Assembly: GCF_026230105.1 (NCBI RefSeq)
Contig: NC_079476.1
Location: forward strand, 24,418,559-24,482,558
Direction: 5' to 3'
Length of the DNA stretch: 64,000 nucleotides
Source: Diorhabda sublineata
Taxonomy: Eukaryota; Arthropoda; Insecta; Coleoptera; Chrysomelidae
This document shows, in pieces, positions 1-13,700 of this stretch; position 1 is the stretch's first letter, and every line of letters begins with the position of its first letter. The notes below the pieces were generated by a model. It was not told where the DNA came from. It did not search any database and was given only the letters and a program-made list of their open reading frames with translations. Position numbers and translations under genes: made by a program.

Positions 1-17
1 AAAGAGAGAGAGAGAGA
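1..17. repeat. (GA)n microsatellite at window edge
   Basis: A pure GA dinucleotide run at the left edge; it probably continues outside the window. No function is implied. Confidence 0.85.
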
Positions 18-1748
18 CCTACATTGACAATTTGATCGCACAGATCCGCCATAGCTTGCATAAATGTTATTTTTATATTTATGCAATGTGCTTTATGCTT
101 TGTGCAATAAAGTTTTAATATGAAATAAAATTAGGGTTGATACTTTCACCCTCGTATATTAAAAGAGTAATATTGAAAAAACACTCGTATTTAGTCCTTT
201 GCTAGTGCAGGAAAATTACAGATTTTCATGTTTCTAGCATTACTAAAATTTTGGAATAACTGAATTTTGGAATAACTAAATTTTAGTCACCATCTTTCAA
301 GGGTAATATATAGATAAGCGATGAAATTTTGTTATAGGAAAGAGCCAACTTTATTTCATACGAGCAATCACCTCCTGAATTTTGTCGCATTAATTTACAA
401 ACTTTCTGTATATATTCATAATTTGAATATAATACCAAAAAAAGTGTGTTACTTCAATACCGATATGAAGCTCGTTATTATCGTTAATTAAAATATTGCA
501 TAAAAGTTGTGTGAAATTGTTTTCCACATTTTTCGTTAAGTCATTTATTTTCGACTTACGTACAGCTAACAGCAAATCTCATGCACCCGTTTGTAAACAT
601 GAACTCCAGATAGCCATTAAGTCTACAGTTTTTTTCCTACTATTTTTCTAACTAGTTTAACAATTTTGTTCAAGTGGGGTAAATCCAAGCTAGGCGGCCG
701 CAATATGAAACTTTGAGCTAACGGCAGTGTTTGTAGCGGGCATCAGCTTTAGCGATTCTGTGTATAACAAGGATTTAGTAAACGGCCGCGGTTTATAAGT
801 GCTAATTTATAGGAAACCAACACTCTACACATATTTCCACGACGAATATTATGATAAAGTACTTTGATATAAATGAGTCATCGTTAAAATTGAAATATGA
901 GACTATTTTTTTTTGTTATACATCGATAGAATTAAAAAATATATAGAATAAACAATTCGATCACCTGTAGTGTAGTTTTTGTGAATTATAACAGCAATAT
1001 AAGTTATAAACAATCATCGTTATTCTAAGGCTGACTGCTACTTATAATTTGTACGTCCAGCCTGTTGCTAGCCTTGAATGATCTTTCTAATTTACCCTGA
1101 ACTTCGACTTAACAACGGTTATATACAGCTCTCACCGTTATTAACATCAAATCCCAATTCCTAAATTCCTAAAATTCCTAAATTAGATAATAAAAGGAGC
1201 AGTCACATTCCTAAGGAATAAATTTCTCAAGAATCTGAGTACAAATACGCAATCATTTCAATCAGAGATAGCTTCTCTAACCAATAACAAAAATTTACTA
1301 AGGTTGCGTTACCATCCTTCATGTGGGCAAAAGAAAGTAATAAAAGACACTAGGAGTTCGACAACAAAATACTATTGCTGAATTAGTAGACTATACCCAA
1401 AGACTATTAGAATCTTCTAGCAGACATGAATATAAAGTCAACGTGCTTATTTCCATCGAAAGTAACAAATAATGACAACAACAAAGTAGCACTAGTGATT
1501 CAGTCATCAAAACGAGATGTCAAATAGACGAATTAGTTATGTTTATAAGGAAGATGAGGATGAAGATCACAACAAATAACAAATCCTATAATAAAAGATG
1601 TATAAGAACAAGTGAGATGAAGAACCAAAGAACTGTGACGCGATGCACTTTGGCTGACAGGTAAATGAATGCTGTTATCAAAAAGAAGTATCAAATAGCC
1701 GAAGTAGTCATATGGCAAAAAACAAGAAAACGCTTCAATCATGTTTAT
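18..1748. other. No recognisable gene; AT-rich intergenic or intronic DNA
   Basis: Only short chance frames are present. A small GC-rich patch at about 690-800 contains two GGCCGC-type sites but no vector-like or coding sequence. Short tandem CCTAAATT-like repeats occur near 1155-1185. The stretch from about 1300 to 1748 could be a very decayed 5' part of the RTE element that follows, but I see no endonuclease motif in it. Confidence 0.5.
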
Positions 1749-2910
1749 TCAACCGCTGAAATTCCAGAAGACTGATTAAAATTCTAATTCATAACCTTGC
1801 CAAAAAAACAACGTCCCAAGCACTGTAGCGACTATAGACGGATAAGTCTTATAAGAGTCACACTATAAAAATATTTTTAAGAATCATCCACGCTACAATC
1901 AAAATTAAGTGCGAAGAAGATCAAGACGAAACTCAATTTGGTTTTAGACATGGGTTGGGAACACAAGAAGCACTTTTTGCACTGAATATATTGCTACAAA
2001 AATGCCGGAATTAACGGGAAGATGTATTTGCAATCTTTCTCCATTACGAAAACGCATTCGATCGAGTACAATACGACAAGTTAATAAATATATTAAGAAT
2101 CATCGAAAAATTATATTGACGTCATAGAGCGGGCAATCGAATCAACGGAAAATCGAGGAGTTACTTCTGTTTAGTTTGTATTCAAATAAGATCTTCAAGC
2201 AAGCTAGATATAACAGTAAACTTATAAATACAATCAGATACGCAGACGATACAGTTGTACTGTGTGACGACTTGAATGGACTGCAATGCCTTTCAAACGC
2301 CATTGACAGAGTGGGAAGAGAGATGGGTCTAAACCTTAACTGTTCTAAAACAAAATATATGGTATTTAGTCGCTTGTCGTACCATGACACACAGCTACAG
2401 GTAGACGGACAAACGATTCAAAGAGTATCCAGTTTCAAATATCTTGGTTGCTACATTACTATAAATCTGGATCCCGATAAGGGAATAAAATTAGAATTAA
2501 GGTAGCTCGTACAATATGTTTCAAACTGAGATATCTACCATTAATTGCTTAGAGGTTTTTGAAATGTGGTTATATAGACGCATGCTCAAGATACCGTGGA
2601 TAGCTATGCAAACAAATGATGCAGTCCTTAACACAACGGTTCGTGAGTTGGTGGACAACATTAAATGCAGGAAAATAGCTTATTTGGAACACAAAATGCT
2701 TGGTAGCCGGTTTAGTCTCCTCCAGGTGATTATGGGTAAAGTTGAAGGTCGTAGAAGGAATTGAAAGGAAAAAAACCTCTTGTTTGAAGTATATTGGAGA
2801 ATGGACTGAGATAAGAGAAGCGGGACAGTTATTTAGGCTAGCTCAAGATAGAGAGATTTATGGGATGCTGATCGCCAACGTCTTGATACGGCACGCTAAG
2901 AAGAATAAGT
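1749..2910 (+). mobile_element. RTE-clade non-LTR retrotransposon, decayed reverse transcriptase region
   Basis: Three-frame reading gives an ordered series of RTE-type reverse transcriptase blocks with stops and frameshifts between them. They are LPKK and YRRISL around 1795-1845, QFGFRHGLGTQEALFALN at about 1936-1990, then IRYADDTVVLCDD (the catalytic YADD) at about 2234-2272. These are followed by MGLNLNCSKTKYMV, FKYLGCYI, and the C-terminal tail blocks FEMWLYRRMLKIPW at about 2558-2600 and GQLFRLAQDRE at about 2822-2855. The polymerase would copy the element's own RNA. At least five frame breaks make it inactive. The apurinic endonuclease half is not seen, so the copy is 5' truncated or too decayed. 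The longest clean frames are 2176-2505 and 2516-2764. Clade assignment rests on the C-terminal layout shared with BovB and insect RTE elements. Confidence 0.85.
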
Positions 2911-5900
2911 CATATGGATAAGAAAGAGTGGAGAATGGAGCGAGAATATTGACAGAATGATGAATACCCATAAAACACCAACCAAAATCATGGTAAGACA
3001 AACAAGATTCACATAAAACAACAACATTGACCTGTACTTAAGAGCCTTTTTAAAGAAGAAGAGTACGCAAACATAACGCATGGCAAACAGAGAATGGTAT
3101 ATAGAAACAGTTATGCCTTATGATCATTTTAGCCGATGACATCACTCGAACCACCGAGATGAAGGTGCTCAGAAATACCTCAGGATGCGGTTTAATAAAT
3201 AAGTCAAGTGATATGAGTTTAAGTAGATGGAGACTAATTTCTTAAATGTAAATTTTGTAAATTATGGATAAAATTGGAAAGAGCTCTGGATCGATTAGAA
3301 TCGTAAAGAAAATGTTTTTCTTAAAATACGACTAACCGTCGTATCGATCGGGCAAAGTGGCCATTTTACCGGAATTACGGCTAGAGCAGCTCCACCAACT
3401 AATTTTCCAACGGTCCATAAATATCTTTTAAACTTTACGTAGAAGTAAATGTAATTGGAAAGTACCATCGGGAATTATACCTTTCCTCACCTTCTTCTCT
3501 CATAATGGCATCAGATTCTATTTCCCCCCAATACTCCGGAGTTCATTATATCTACTGGAGAGTGAATAATTGATGGGTCGACTCAAAATTAACTCGATAA
3601 TTTATATATTAATTATCAGATGTGTGTACTTGAAAAGTCCAGGTATGCAAACAATGTTGATTAAGTTCATGATATTGTATCAATCAAAAAGGCATTTTTG
3701 TTATGATTTTCTTAATTGGATTAGAAAACTATCATTTCATTATATATCAAATTCAACGACATTTTCTTAATAATCTTAAAAATAGGCAAAAAAATTAGAT
3801 TTAGACACCACGGAAACCAAAACAGCAAAACATTAGAATAATAACAAAAGTAATAGTGAATATTGCTTTGAAACTTGGAGAGAGCTTGAAACGATGCTTT
3901 TTCGAAAGCATTCGGCAAGAAAATGAATCTAGACTCAAATATACATACATTATACTGAAAGACCTATATACATAGAATTAAGAATAAAAAATGTGATATG
4001 ATGGATAATTATAAGTGGCAGTAATACAGGAAAAGAACGGAAGGGAGAAAAACCTAATGTGAATACTTTGCAAAAAGCTGAAACAGCATCAGAAGAACCA
4101 AAATCCAAATAAGAATTATTATTTCCATTTGTAATCAAACAAATCCTTGTCAATTGAAATATTCCCAAAATTCCCAATAAAACAGCTGTTATTTCCTAGA
4201 ATTTATTAATTGAAATTCTCTTAATCGAGTTCAAATGGTCACTACACTTACTCATGACATACCTACTATTATCTTTGTGAGTATATTTTCAATTACACAT
4301 ACATTTCAATAAAGACATTGTTAACATCTACTAACAACACAACTATACGTAATTATGCGCATTTATACTCATTAATGCCTTTTGATCTCAACTAGACGAG
4401 CTCACACTGAACCATTATGATGTTTTATTGTGATTGTCAGTGAAATGTTCTACATCAAGTAATGACGGAATTTCCTTTTCGAATTTATAGAGTGAATAAA
4501 TGTATTGAAGTACCTCAATTATCAATATAGTTAACTGAAATGTTTTATATTGATGTCTATTGCAATACGCAGCAAACGCTCCACGTACATTTTACACAGC
4601 TAAATGTTTTTAATATTAATCTATTATGCTTAGGAAAACTGAAATTATATTTTTGTAATTGTTTGAGGCCCAATTCAGATTAAAGATATGAACTTAACGA
4701 TACGAAAAAATGAAAAAGTCCAATTCTAAAGGAAGCAATGTCAGATGTAAGGAAACAACCCCAGCGTGATCGAAGAGAAATACCGAAGTAGAGAATATTC
4801 AGAGCATCAGATGTTCTTATAAATGAGAATGAGGACGACTCATAAAAAGATGTACAAATATCATATCTAGCAACCAAAATGCAAAATGACTACCCTATCA
4901 ACTTGTTTATTTTTTGTTTCAGTTTTTCAGATTATTTTGACTGTTTTGCTTTCTCCTTCTTTACTTTATCGCCAAACAACATTAATTTATTGTTATTTCG
5001 ACTTCTCTGGTCGTTTTTTTATAGAAACAAGTAATAATCACTACTATAACATGAATCATTGAGAGTTGAAGGAAAGATATCAGACATTCATTTTGTGTTT
5101 ATTGTATATTATGCTGCTATTTTTTATTCTGTATTGATACAATTAACAAATTATATTAAACAGACCCTAATTTTATATGCCCAAAATGCGAAAAACTATC
5201 CAAGAGTTTGATTAAACATTTTTTTTAATCTGTTTCAAAGTCTGATCTAAGTTTCTTTTTTGAAAACAATCTACTGACTTTATCACACGTAACTGCAATT
5301 TCCTTTCCAGCTGAAATGAAAACCGTTATCAACAATAATAGTTTTATAAATGGATTTTCTCCCACCAATAAATGAGATAACATAGATAGAAAGAATCCAA
5401 TGATATTGCAGATGGATTAAATTTAATTTTCTTCTAATATCGACCATAGTATGTGCACAATATTTTTGACTTTCATTAATTTGTGTTTTATTGTTCAAAG
5501 GCAACACGAAATTGAAAAAGAATGGATAAATACTAAAAAAATATTGGGAGAAATATTAGAGCGAGGAAAAAAGGAAAATTATGGTTAACAGCAAAACAAA
5601 AACTTGTAGCATTCTTGACAATCAAACATTATTGTTTATTGTGAAACATTTTCCGTGGTCAGAAGAAAACTAATTAAAGTTAGTAAATTTTTTTGGTTTT
5701 GAGAAAGATGTGTGAGTACCATTCCATTGATAAATTCAATCAAAACAAAAACTAAACAAATGGAAGGAAATGAGTAAAAGAATAAGATTCGAAAAGATAC
5801 GGTGATTGGAGTATATTCGGAGATTGCCAAATTAAGGACCAAAGAAAAAAAAAGACTGCTCAAAAAATGTGTATACACAAGTGAAGACGTGGAAGAATGA

Positions 5901-6299
5901 AAGAGGAAGAAGAATTTAGGACTGGAAAACGGTAGTAAAAACATGACAGGTTATTTTGGAAAGTCTCAAATATATGAAACTGAATTTGTACAACATGAAT
6001 AGAACTGGAAACGATGAAACAAAATTTGATTGACTAAATCATGGATTCAAGTTGAGAAGTATCGTCAAAATATGTATAAAGTTCGTAGGATCCAAATATA
6101 TAGCAAATAGAATACCAAAATAGGAAGTTAGAAAGTACCATAAATAGACGAAATTTGAAAAGCACACTAATTCAAGAATGTGTGAAAATTTGAAAAACTA
6201 ACCATTGCATTACTTTGTAAAACGATTTTATCAGTATTTTTATCCAATTATACTCAATTTAAATCTAATTTATCTAGCTATCTCATAATAAAAACTTCT
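2911..6299. other. No gene recognised
   Basis: AT-rich sequence with only short open frames. A stretch around 4690-4880 reads weakly like the basic linker found between integrase and reverse transcriptase in copia elements, but it is too short and divergent to call. No splice-bounded conserved exon was recognised here, although unseen exons of the minus-strand Ig gene could lie in this region. Confidence 0.4.
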
Positions 6300-6304
6300 T
6301 TAGA

Positions 6305-6945
6305 TGCCAAGCTTGTCTTCAAGCGTCGGCTATCTCCAAGACAATTTGGTTGAATTGTTCTTTATCTGACGCTTCTCGGAATAGTTGTTCTACTTTCAAT
6401 CCGTTCCAATTTCTAGTATTTCGTAGCCACGATAGATTTTGGTGACCACACCATCCACTTTCCTCAACCTTTCCCTGAATGAGAGGTATGTGACGATTGG
6501 TACTTCGCATTATATGCCCGAAATAACTGACATTTTTTCTCTTTCTCGAGAGAAGAGACAATTCTCGATCATCATTCAGTTATCTGAGTACCTCTTCAGT
6601 ACTGGTATCTGGGATCTTGAGGATAGCTCCACATCTCTAACGCTTCTATTTTTTTCATTATATTAACGGCATCTGAACTATGAGGTTTCTATTAGTAAGA
6701 ATTGATTTCCATTTGACGAATGCCCTACGTGCCATGCCAATCCAAGCAGTTATCTCTTCGTCGCAATTTATTTCATTCTTGAGCCAGGTACCAAAATATT
6801 TGAAATGTGATATTTCAATATTGTGTCCGTTGATTTTAATCGAAATTATTTATATTTTTATTTTACCTGCAGTTCTCCATATCGTTTCCTTTATGTACGT
6901 AACCAAAATTTTACAGTTATTCATACAAACAAAATTTTCAAAATA
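6305..6945 (-). mobile_element. RTE-clade retrotransposon 3' fragment
   Basis: On the minus strand the frame running from about 6845 down to 6663 reads IKINGHNIEISHFKYFGTWL and continues through MARRAFVKWKSIL. After a break, 6561 down to 6319 reads SYFGHIMRSTNRHIPLIQGK and WLRNTRNWNGLKVEQLFREA. These are the thumb and tail blocks of RTE-type reverse transcriptases (FKYLG, HIMR, WTG-like, LF-x-A-x-DR). The palm with YADD is absent, so this is a 5'-truncated, stop-containing relic. Its sequence is divergent from the copy at 1.7-2.9 kb, implying a different subfamily or an older insertion. Confidence 0.8.
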
Positions 6946-9110
6946 AAAAATTACGTTCTTTTAAATATCCAAGAAAGTTATATTTTTCAGGTTATGAAGT
7001 AAATGAAGCACTAAAAGTAAAACAATTATTCTGATGAGAAATTTCAAAATACCATAAAGAAAATCTATGTTAGTTTGGATCTCCAGAATGTTTATTTGTG
7101 TGAATTATAAAAAAAATTGAATATTCTCCAAAAATCCACCAAGTAGCTTCATAACTGTAGCTTCATAACTAACCTTCGCGTGCGTGGACAACATAAACTA
7201 TTTAATATTAAAATTAAAATAAGCGACAACTGTTATTTAGTGCAAATTTTACTCAGTTTTCATCCAACATGAATTTATGAGAACATACACCTCTGTGAAT
7301 AATCTGTTGAATATTTATTTGTTGAATTTTTCTAATACAATCCTGTATAATATCAAGATATTAAGATACGATATAATCTTGAATAAGTTTTCCAGTGTTC
7401 ATGGGGATGAATTTTAAGCCATATAACAGTTATAGTAAAACTTCGAAATCCAACAAAACCTGGCTTAACCCTAACCAACATATATACTCAATCCCTCCAT
7501 TAAGAAGTGGCATCTAGAAAAGTAGCTCTAATTCAGCAACCATATCTTTAAGTTGTGCCTAACTTCATTCCACAGCAACTACAGGAATTGAGTACGTAAA
7601 ATTTAACAGAAAATCCTCTTCGTTTCTATCTATATGAAACATATTCTGAAGCTATTCATTTCTAACGGGGCATCCCGTTTCACAATTTAGAACAATCTTT
7701 AATATTTCTTTCGACATTACATCTCAATCAATCGAAGAACATTGTTTAAAAACTAATTTTGGTTTCAATATTTAAGTTCGTAAAATTTTGGATATTTCAA
7801 ATGATACTTCTCTATAGACGCCAATGGAATCGCTAAGATGTCATCTCCTCGAACGCAAGCTGAGACATCAGATCTAGAGAAAATAAAAATCTGACGATGA
7901 AAAAACAAGCTAACATGCACATAATATGGGATGTGATAAGGAACGAGATGCTGACTTAAGCGTTTAAGGTTTTTACACCTCGTTCTTTTAAAGATAAAAT
8001 ATACAAGGCGTAATTTTTACATAAATCAACTACAAATTTGATCAATTTGAATTTGAATTTGAATAATAAGGCGACTGAATCCCACTAATTTAACTGATAC
8101 GTCTCATACTCAGAAGTGAAGAGTTTGACTCATGCCTCTCAATCTACTACTCTTTAGTTAGAACATCTTTGCAATATGTGTCGTGAAACAGGGATCTTGA
8201 ATAACAAATCAATATTAAATAATTGTCGCAATTTATCTCTAGTGAGGATATAACAATGTTTACAAATGGTATTAACGATTGATATTTGAAATTAGTAAAC
8301 TAAGAACAAGGAACGGTCCTTGTACTTCAAAAGGAGACAGACAGAAATGTTTGACGGAACAATATGCAAAGAAAGAGACATGAAAAATGAAATGAACCCT
8401 CAGCTTTCGACTCCATAATAATAATTCATCAGGTTTAGGTTTGATTTGCTAGTTCTTGGTGGCTAAATGTCTTCATATCTGTACTTGATTCACTAGATTC
8501 AGCACGTTTTAGCTCTTTCATAAGATAAAAACAAAATTCCTAGACTAAGGAGGTTACAATAGTATAGATAAAATGCTTCCAGGCGAGGATTTAAAATAAA
8601 TAATAAATGTATTACTAGCTAAAGGCAATGCTTAATGATATTGCGCTAAATTAACACTAAATAACTGTATCAAATGCTAGGAATTGTTAGTTTTCTTATA
8701 AATAAAAATTATGTCAATACTTTTTGGATACTGATATGCGGTAAATAAAAAATCGGGGTTGAATTCTGTCAGTGGATAATTTCACATGTCAAAATATTAT
8801 AAATTTGATAGTTTTGTGAAATAAGAACTGTTTGTTTCGTCTTTTAAAAGCAAATAAGTAAAAAAGTCACCACTCTCGGTGCGAGGGGGAGTTGCGCATT
8901 TTTAGCGCTAGTTTTTTCAAGACATCAAGGTAAAAATTTTATGTTCCGACTTATTGCGCTAAAAATTTTGTAACAAGAGCTTTCTTGTCAAATCAACTAA
9001 CCATTATCAAAATAACAGTTTTGTAGTAAAAACCGAAAACAATTTAAACAAACAAAAAATTTCTTCCATAGAATCCGTAAACATGTTTCAAAAAAATATT
9101 TCAAGAGACA
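6946..9110. other. No gene recognised
   Basis: AT-rich sequence without a supportable coding frame. A short GAATTT tandem repeat lies near 8040-8065. A slightly GC-richer patch near 8870-8920 precedes the helicase scrap and could be part of the same Helitron, but I cannot translate it into a known motif. Confidence 0.4.
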
Positions 9111-9119
9111 GACAGATCA

Positions 9120-9311
9120 AGTCGTTTGCAATTTCCGGTATGTCTGGCCTTTGCGTTGACCATAAATAAATCGCAAAGCCAGTCGTTGGAAGTTTGCGGA
9201 ATCAACTTGGAGTTTCCTGCATGGGCAATCATAACTGAGTGTGACTGTCAATATCAAATTGAAAACCTTATAATTAACCAGTTATTTAGGAAAACTCTGT
9301 TTTGTAAGTAA
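9120..9311 (+). mobile_element. Helitron-type Pif1-like helicase C-terminal fragment
   Basis: The frame starting just before 9126 reads RLQFPVCLAFALTINKSQ and then SLEVCGINLEFP. This matches the late Pif1/RecD-like helicase motif (FPVRLAFAMTINKSQGQ) found at the C-terminus of Helitron RepHel proteins and of cellular Pif1. The following block normally reads SHGQ-Y-ACSR; here TCCTGCATGGGCAATCATA suggests the same block after a small indel. Nothing upstream restores the earlier helicase motifs or the Rep endonuclease, so it is a short relic. Cellular Pif1 is less likely because only this block is present among transposon debris. I could not locate a Helitron CTRR end. Confidence 0.75.
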
Positions 9312-10295
9312 GCAACATCATGAGTAATTAATCGAAAATAATAATAAAACATTCATACCAAGCATTTTTTTTATTTATTTTGATCAAAAATCGATATCTG
9401 ATTGTTATTTATCAGCTCACTGTGTACTACGAAATCGTTTCAAAAATATTGTGCTCTATTTTGGTACCTACATAAATGAATATAAGACTTTGTAGCAATT
9501 TGGAATGAAATCGTGACATAAATAACATTGTTTGCTCTGTAACTTTCGTAGTAACGCAAGCATCCAAATACTTTAGGTAATCGTAAATGCTAAATATGTT
9601 TTCTCTAAGTTCATACCCGGTTATTTTGATACCTCTTACTCCTTTCTCTTTCCCCTTTGTACTCAATTATTTTATCGATTGTATATAACGACATCTTGAC
9701 TAATAGCTCTGCAAACTGATCAGTATTGCATCCTTTATATGTAGCCTTTCAATAAATAATCAATACCGTCCAGATATTCTTGGAACATCTCGAATTCCAA
9801 ATTATTATAATCCACTGAAATAACAATAGTTCGGGATAGGAGAACACTTGACAAAATTCCACTTGAACATTCACATATCTCTTGTATTCTCCTCAAATTG
9901 GGACTCGCTTAAGGAGAAATTCATGCATTCATAATAAACCGTTTCAATCCGTTGTTGGGGGATTTTCCTAAACAACAATCTGCGAAACTTAAGACAAATC
10001 TCAAGAAGCCGTGTTGCCGGATTTACGTTTCGTTTCAATTTATCTCAAGTCTACTTGAGCTCTTTAAATTTTACATTCAAAACTTATCGCATAGAAAGTT
10101 CTTCTCACACATTTCTATAATATACAATGTTACTTTCGTGGATAAATGTCTTTGATTGAGGTTAAGTGTAGAAGTAGTTATTTGTATCATCATAACTTGT
10201 AATTTCCTTGATTTGTTTTGCCTATGGAACCTTCGTTAAGCATTACCTCACCAAGGATACATCTGGCTATATACTTCTTCCTTAAACTCAAGTTA
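9312..10295. other. No gene recognised
   Basis: AT-rich DNA with short open frames only. No repeat or protein motif stands out. Confidence 0.4.
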
Positions 10296-10770
10296 TTATA
10301 GAACTTTATCCATGGACGTGCTAGCTATTGTACAGGGAATGTAAGTGTAGAAGACAGGCCGATCATAAATTCTCTTATTTTCGTAGAAGCATGCTTTAGC
10401 CAAGCCATTCATTATAAATCTGTGTACTAGGTGGCTCCTTGATTTTATACAGCAGGCTTAGAGTCACCAGCTCTCTATTACTGATACGCGCCTCCAACTC
10501 CTTATAATTAACGGTCGTAGACACCATTTGTTTATAAAAATGATTGGAGATCCACCTGAGGTCTGCGTCTATACCTTTGCAGACCTTTTGGTGCAGCTCT
10601 TTGAGGATATTCAGTCTGTATGTTATTCTTATAACTTCAAACTGTATCGTTAGATGTAAGAACCAGTAAGACTTCAAAGGCCCTAGTTTGTGCCGTACGT
10701 GACAAGAGGTTTGATCAATGAAGTTTATATCCAGTGAAAGATGTTTGATGAAAGACCTTAAATCCGAACT
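10296..10770 (-). pseudogene. Unrecognised protein-like frame with a single frameshift
   Basis: The minus strand is open for 125 codons from 10770 to 10396 without an obvious start (an in-frame TGA lies at 10771-10773). It contains motifs such as SCHVRHKLGPLKSYWFLHL, LNILKELHQKVCKG, and STTVNYKELEARISNRE, and ends IYNEWLG-stop. Removing one base at the stop would continue the frame smoothly through ACFYENKRIYDRPVFY to another stop at 10296. The composition (W, H, C, balanced charge) is unlike the biased chance frames nearby. That fits either a decayed processed copy of a host gene or a mobile-element protein. I do not recognise the family. There is no visible polyA tail or flanking repeat to decide between these. 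Confidence 0.45.
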
Positions 10771-10774
10771 TCAA

Positions 10775-13700
10775 TAATCACCTTAAATAATGATTGTGAT
10801 AATTCGAGTTGTTTTAATAGTCACAAGCTAAAGAAACATAAAAATTTCTATTTGCAACTAATTCATAAACACTCTCTCTATAAAATAAACAAACAACTTT
10901 ATGATCAACTTACTCAATTGAAGTTTCCATAAATTAAATTTCAAATTATATAAACATTCTTTCTATTCAAACAAACCCCGATGATTTGTTTTTTTTTTGC
11001 AAACCACCCATTTGCAGAATTCGCTCATTTTCTTGGGTGTATTTGTTCAAGATTCGAGGTTGAAGCGTCAGATCCGTTCGGTTCTTGTACAGCACGTGAG
11101 TTTAGAAAACGAAACTAATTCGAACAGACTATGTAACAAGTTTCTAGAATGTTTTTCATCGTTTGTATATATTATTCAAATAGATACGGAGCTAGAATCG
11201 TTCTCGTGTAAGAATGAAATTCATTACATTATAAAAAAATTATTAGAAAGTAATATGTTTGCTTGATTAGATCATTTTGAAATATGAGAAGTGCGATTTT
11301 CTCATTAAATTGGAACAAACATCTATCTACTTGATAGCTTAGTAGATTTTTAGCGATAAAAAGTGTTTACATGTTAATAGCTAATAGATCTCGTGAAATC
11401 TAAATCAAATTAATTTCTGATGAAGCATGCGAAATAACGAAATTTATATGGCAGAAAATCTACCAGAATTTTGATAATACTCAAGAGGACAATGAGATCT
11501 ATGAAACTAATGATCGGTTCAATCACATGTTTATTTTTATAAATAGCTGGATCAGAACATGCATAAAAACTATGCGGATAAACTAAACACCAATGTGTAC
11601 TAACTTTAATATATTCAGAGCTTTCGAATACTTATGTATTTATCGTCTGGGAAATAAGTTTGCGCCGATTTTAAACTGTGTTATTTCTTGTACAAATTTT
11701 TCCCATAAAATCACTTCACCGCTCTTGTTTTGAATCAAGCCTCGCGACTATATCCTTTACAGCTTGTAAAGTATATTTTTCCATAGCAAATTACATTATT
11801 CAAATTGATAGTGGCACGACAAATAAATCGGTGCCCTTGTGCTTCCGCTAAAGTGACGCTAATAGCGTGATAGATAATCCTTGGAGAATGAACTTCTTAG
11901 ATATGTCTTTGAACCCTTTAGACAGTATTCATTAAACTACTACATAGATGCTAGATATCGTCTTGATCCATTTATTAAACTTGAGAAGAATATATTTGTT
12001 TGCAAACTTGTAATAAAGAGAGAGATTTACAATGTAGGTTGAAAATTTGTCTAGTTGACAGAAAATACTATTTCAAAAAAGTTGGTTCACAACAACAACA
12101 TTTAATTATAGACCCAACGATGAAGTTGCCAGTGGAAATCGATGAGGCTGATGAAAATAGAATAAATTCATGTGAAATATTATCAGGGATCAAGTTTCTT
12201 TTGGGAGAAGCAGGTTAGTAGATCTGCACAAATGTAAAAAGAAACGATGTATTTTTATATTCTTCTAGACGAAGAAACATTTAATGTCTATAAAGATATA
12301 TTTCAAAGCTTTAGATATAAGCGAGTCAAATCAAAACTTCATATATATAAGAGAATATAGGATACTGTCTAAAAATAAATCTTTCGGAAGAGTCCTTTGA
12401 AATAAAATCTTCCTTTTCATGGAAAATCCACCAAGTAATTTTTGGTTTGGGAATAGAAAGACAACAGAGGAAGCCAAATCGGGTTGATACGAGATTGAAG
12501 CAATATTATAACGGAGTTTGGTTTTTTTATGAATGCACAGGCTTTTATCACAATAGAGGTCAGTTTTGCTCAATTATGTCAGTAATATTGACCAGTTATC
12601 GTTTAATAAGGATTACACCTTTTGAATAACAAAGCAGTGACCTTATTGACCGATAAAATAATTTATACTTTCTTGGGAGCACGTTGTTTGGATGAAGTAC
12701 AGCTTTTTAGTTCTGGGGTACAATAATGTATCGGAAAAAAATCAATTTGATTACGTTTGAAGATATGCAAAGATCGTTTCTGACCAGTACTAAGTAATCT
12801 GTCGCACTTGATATCTGATTGCAGTTTTCGTCATATAGAATAGAATAGAAACAGCTCGTGCTTGTTAAATACTTTTGAATGGATCAATAATAACTTCTAT
12901 TTTCTTATAATATTTCTCTTGTAACAGTTGACTTGTCAGGTTTCACATGATTTTAACCATTTAACCATAGCTTCTTAAATATCTGTACCATGTTAACAGC
13001 CCAATGCTTTAAAATCATCACCAATTCTTCCGCCCATGTGATCTGTTTTCAGTATAATGTTGTACTGATTGGTTGTCTTCAATCAGATAATTTCAAATTA
13101 AGAATTCCTTGGGATTTTTAGTAGAAATATGAGACATTAATTTTACAACGAGGTAGATCATATTATTTTTCTTGACGATGCCCTATTGGTACTGTAGATA
13201 TTCCTTAAATCTTTCGTACTGTTTTTTCTTGACTCTGCTACTGTTTGTGTATTTGTGAGTGAACCCGCAATCTCGCGACACAATTTTGATTTGAAGTGTG
13301 AGGTACTTAAAAACCTCCAACTTAAAGCACATAAAATGGATGTTTTTTTTAGATCCTAGATTTCTTTTTTGATTTAAACGGCTCACTCCGTCCATTATAT
13401 AATAATTTCTACGTGAAAATTAGTATTTTTTGCACAAATACATACTTTTGAGACTTGATATTGAGCCTTTTGCATTTGACACCTGATATCTATGATTAAT
13501 TTCGCTTCGAGGCGAATTTAATTCATTTCGCAGTGGTATTGAAGGAAAATGTTGTTGAATAATTGATTTTTTTGTAATTTCATTTGTAAATAATAATGTT
13601 TTTGCATGCTACGGCCCAAGTTCATTTAGTACTAGTCTTGCATGTCGGATACAACATTCTCTACTTCATTGTTAGTTTTATGAATTATTCATCGACGTCC

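Noticed and set aside
690..800. GC-rich patch with GCGGCCGC (NotI-type) sites, as in cloning linkers
   Set aside because: No vector, adaptor or marker sequence is nearby, and the surrounding DNA has the same character as the rest of the window.
1533..1742. Minus-strand open frame over the region before the RTE relic
   Set aside because: Composition typical of antisense AT-rich DNA; no start context, splice site or motif.
4690..4880. Possible copia-type linker on the plus strand
   Set aside because: Only a vague basic stretch; no integrase or reverse transcriptase block in order beside it.
12000..12218. Possible exon ending at a GT donor
   Set aside because: No acceptor, family or partner exon could be found, so it is mentioned only within the unassigned stretch.
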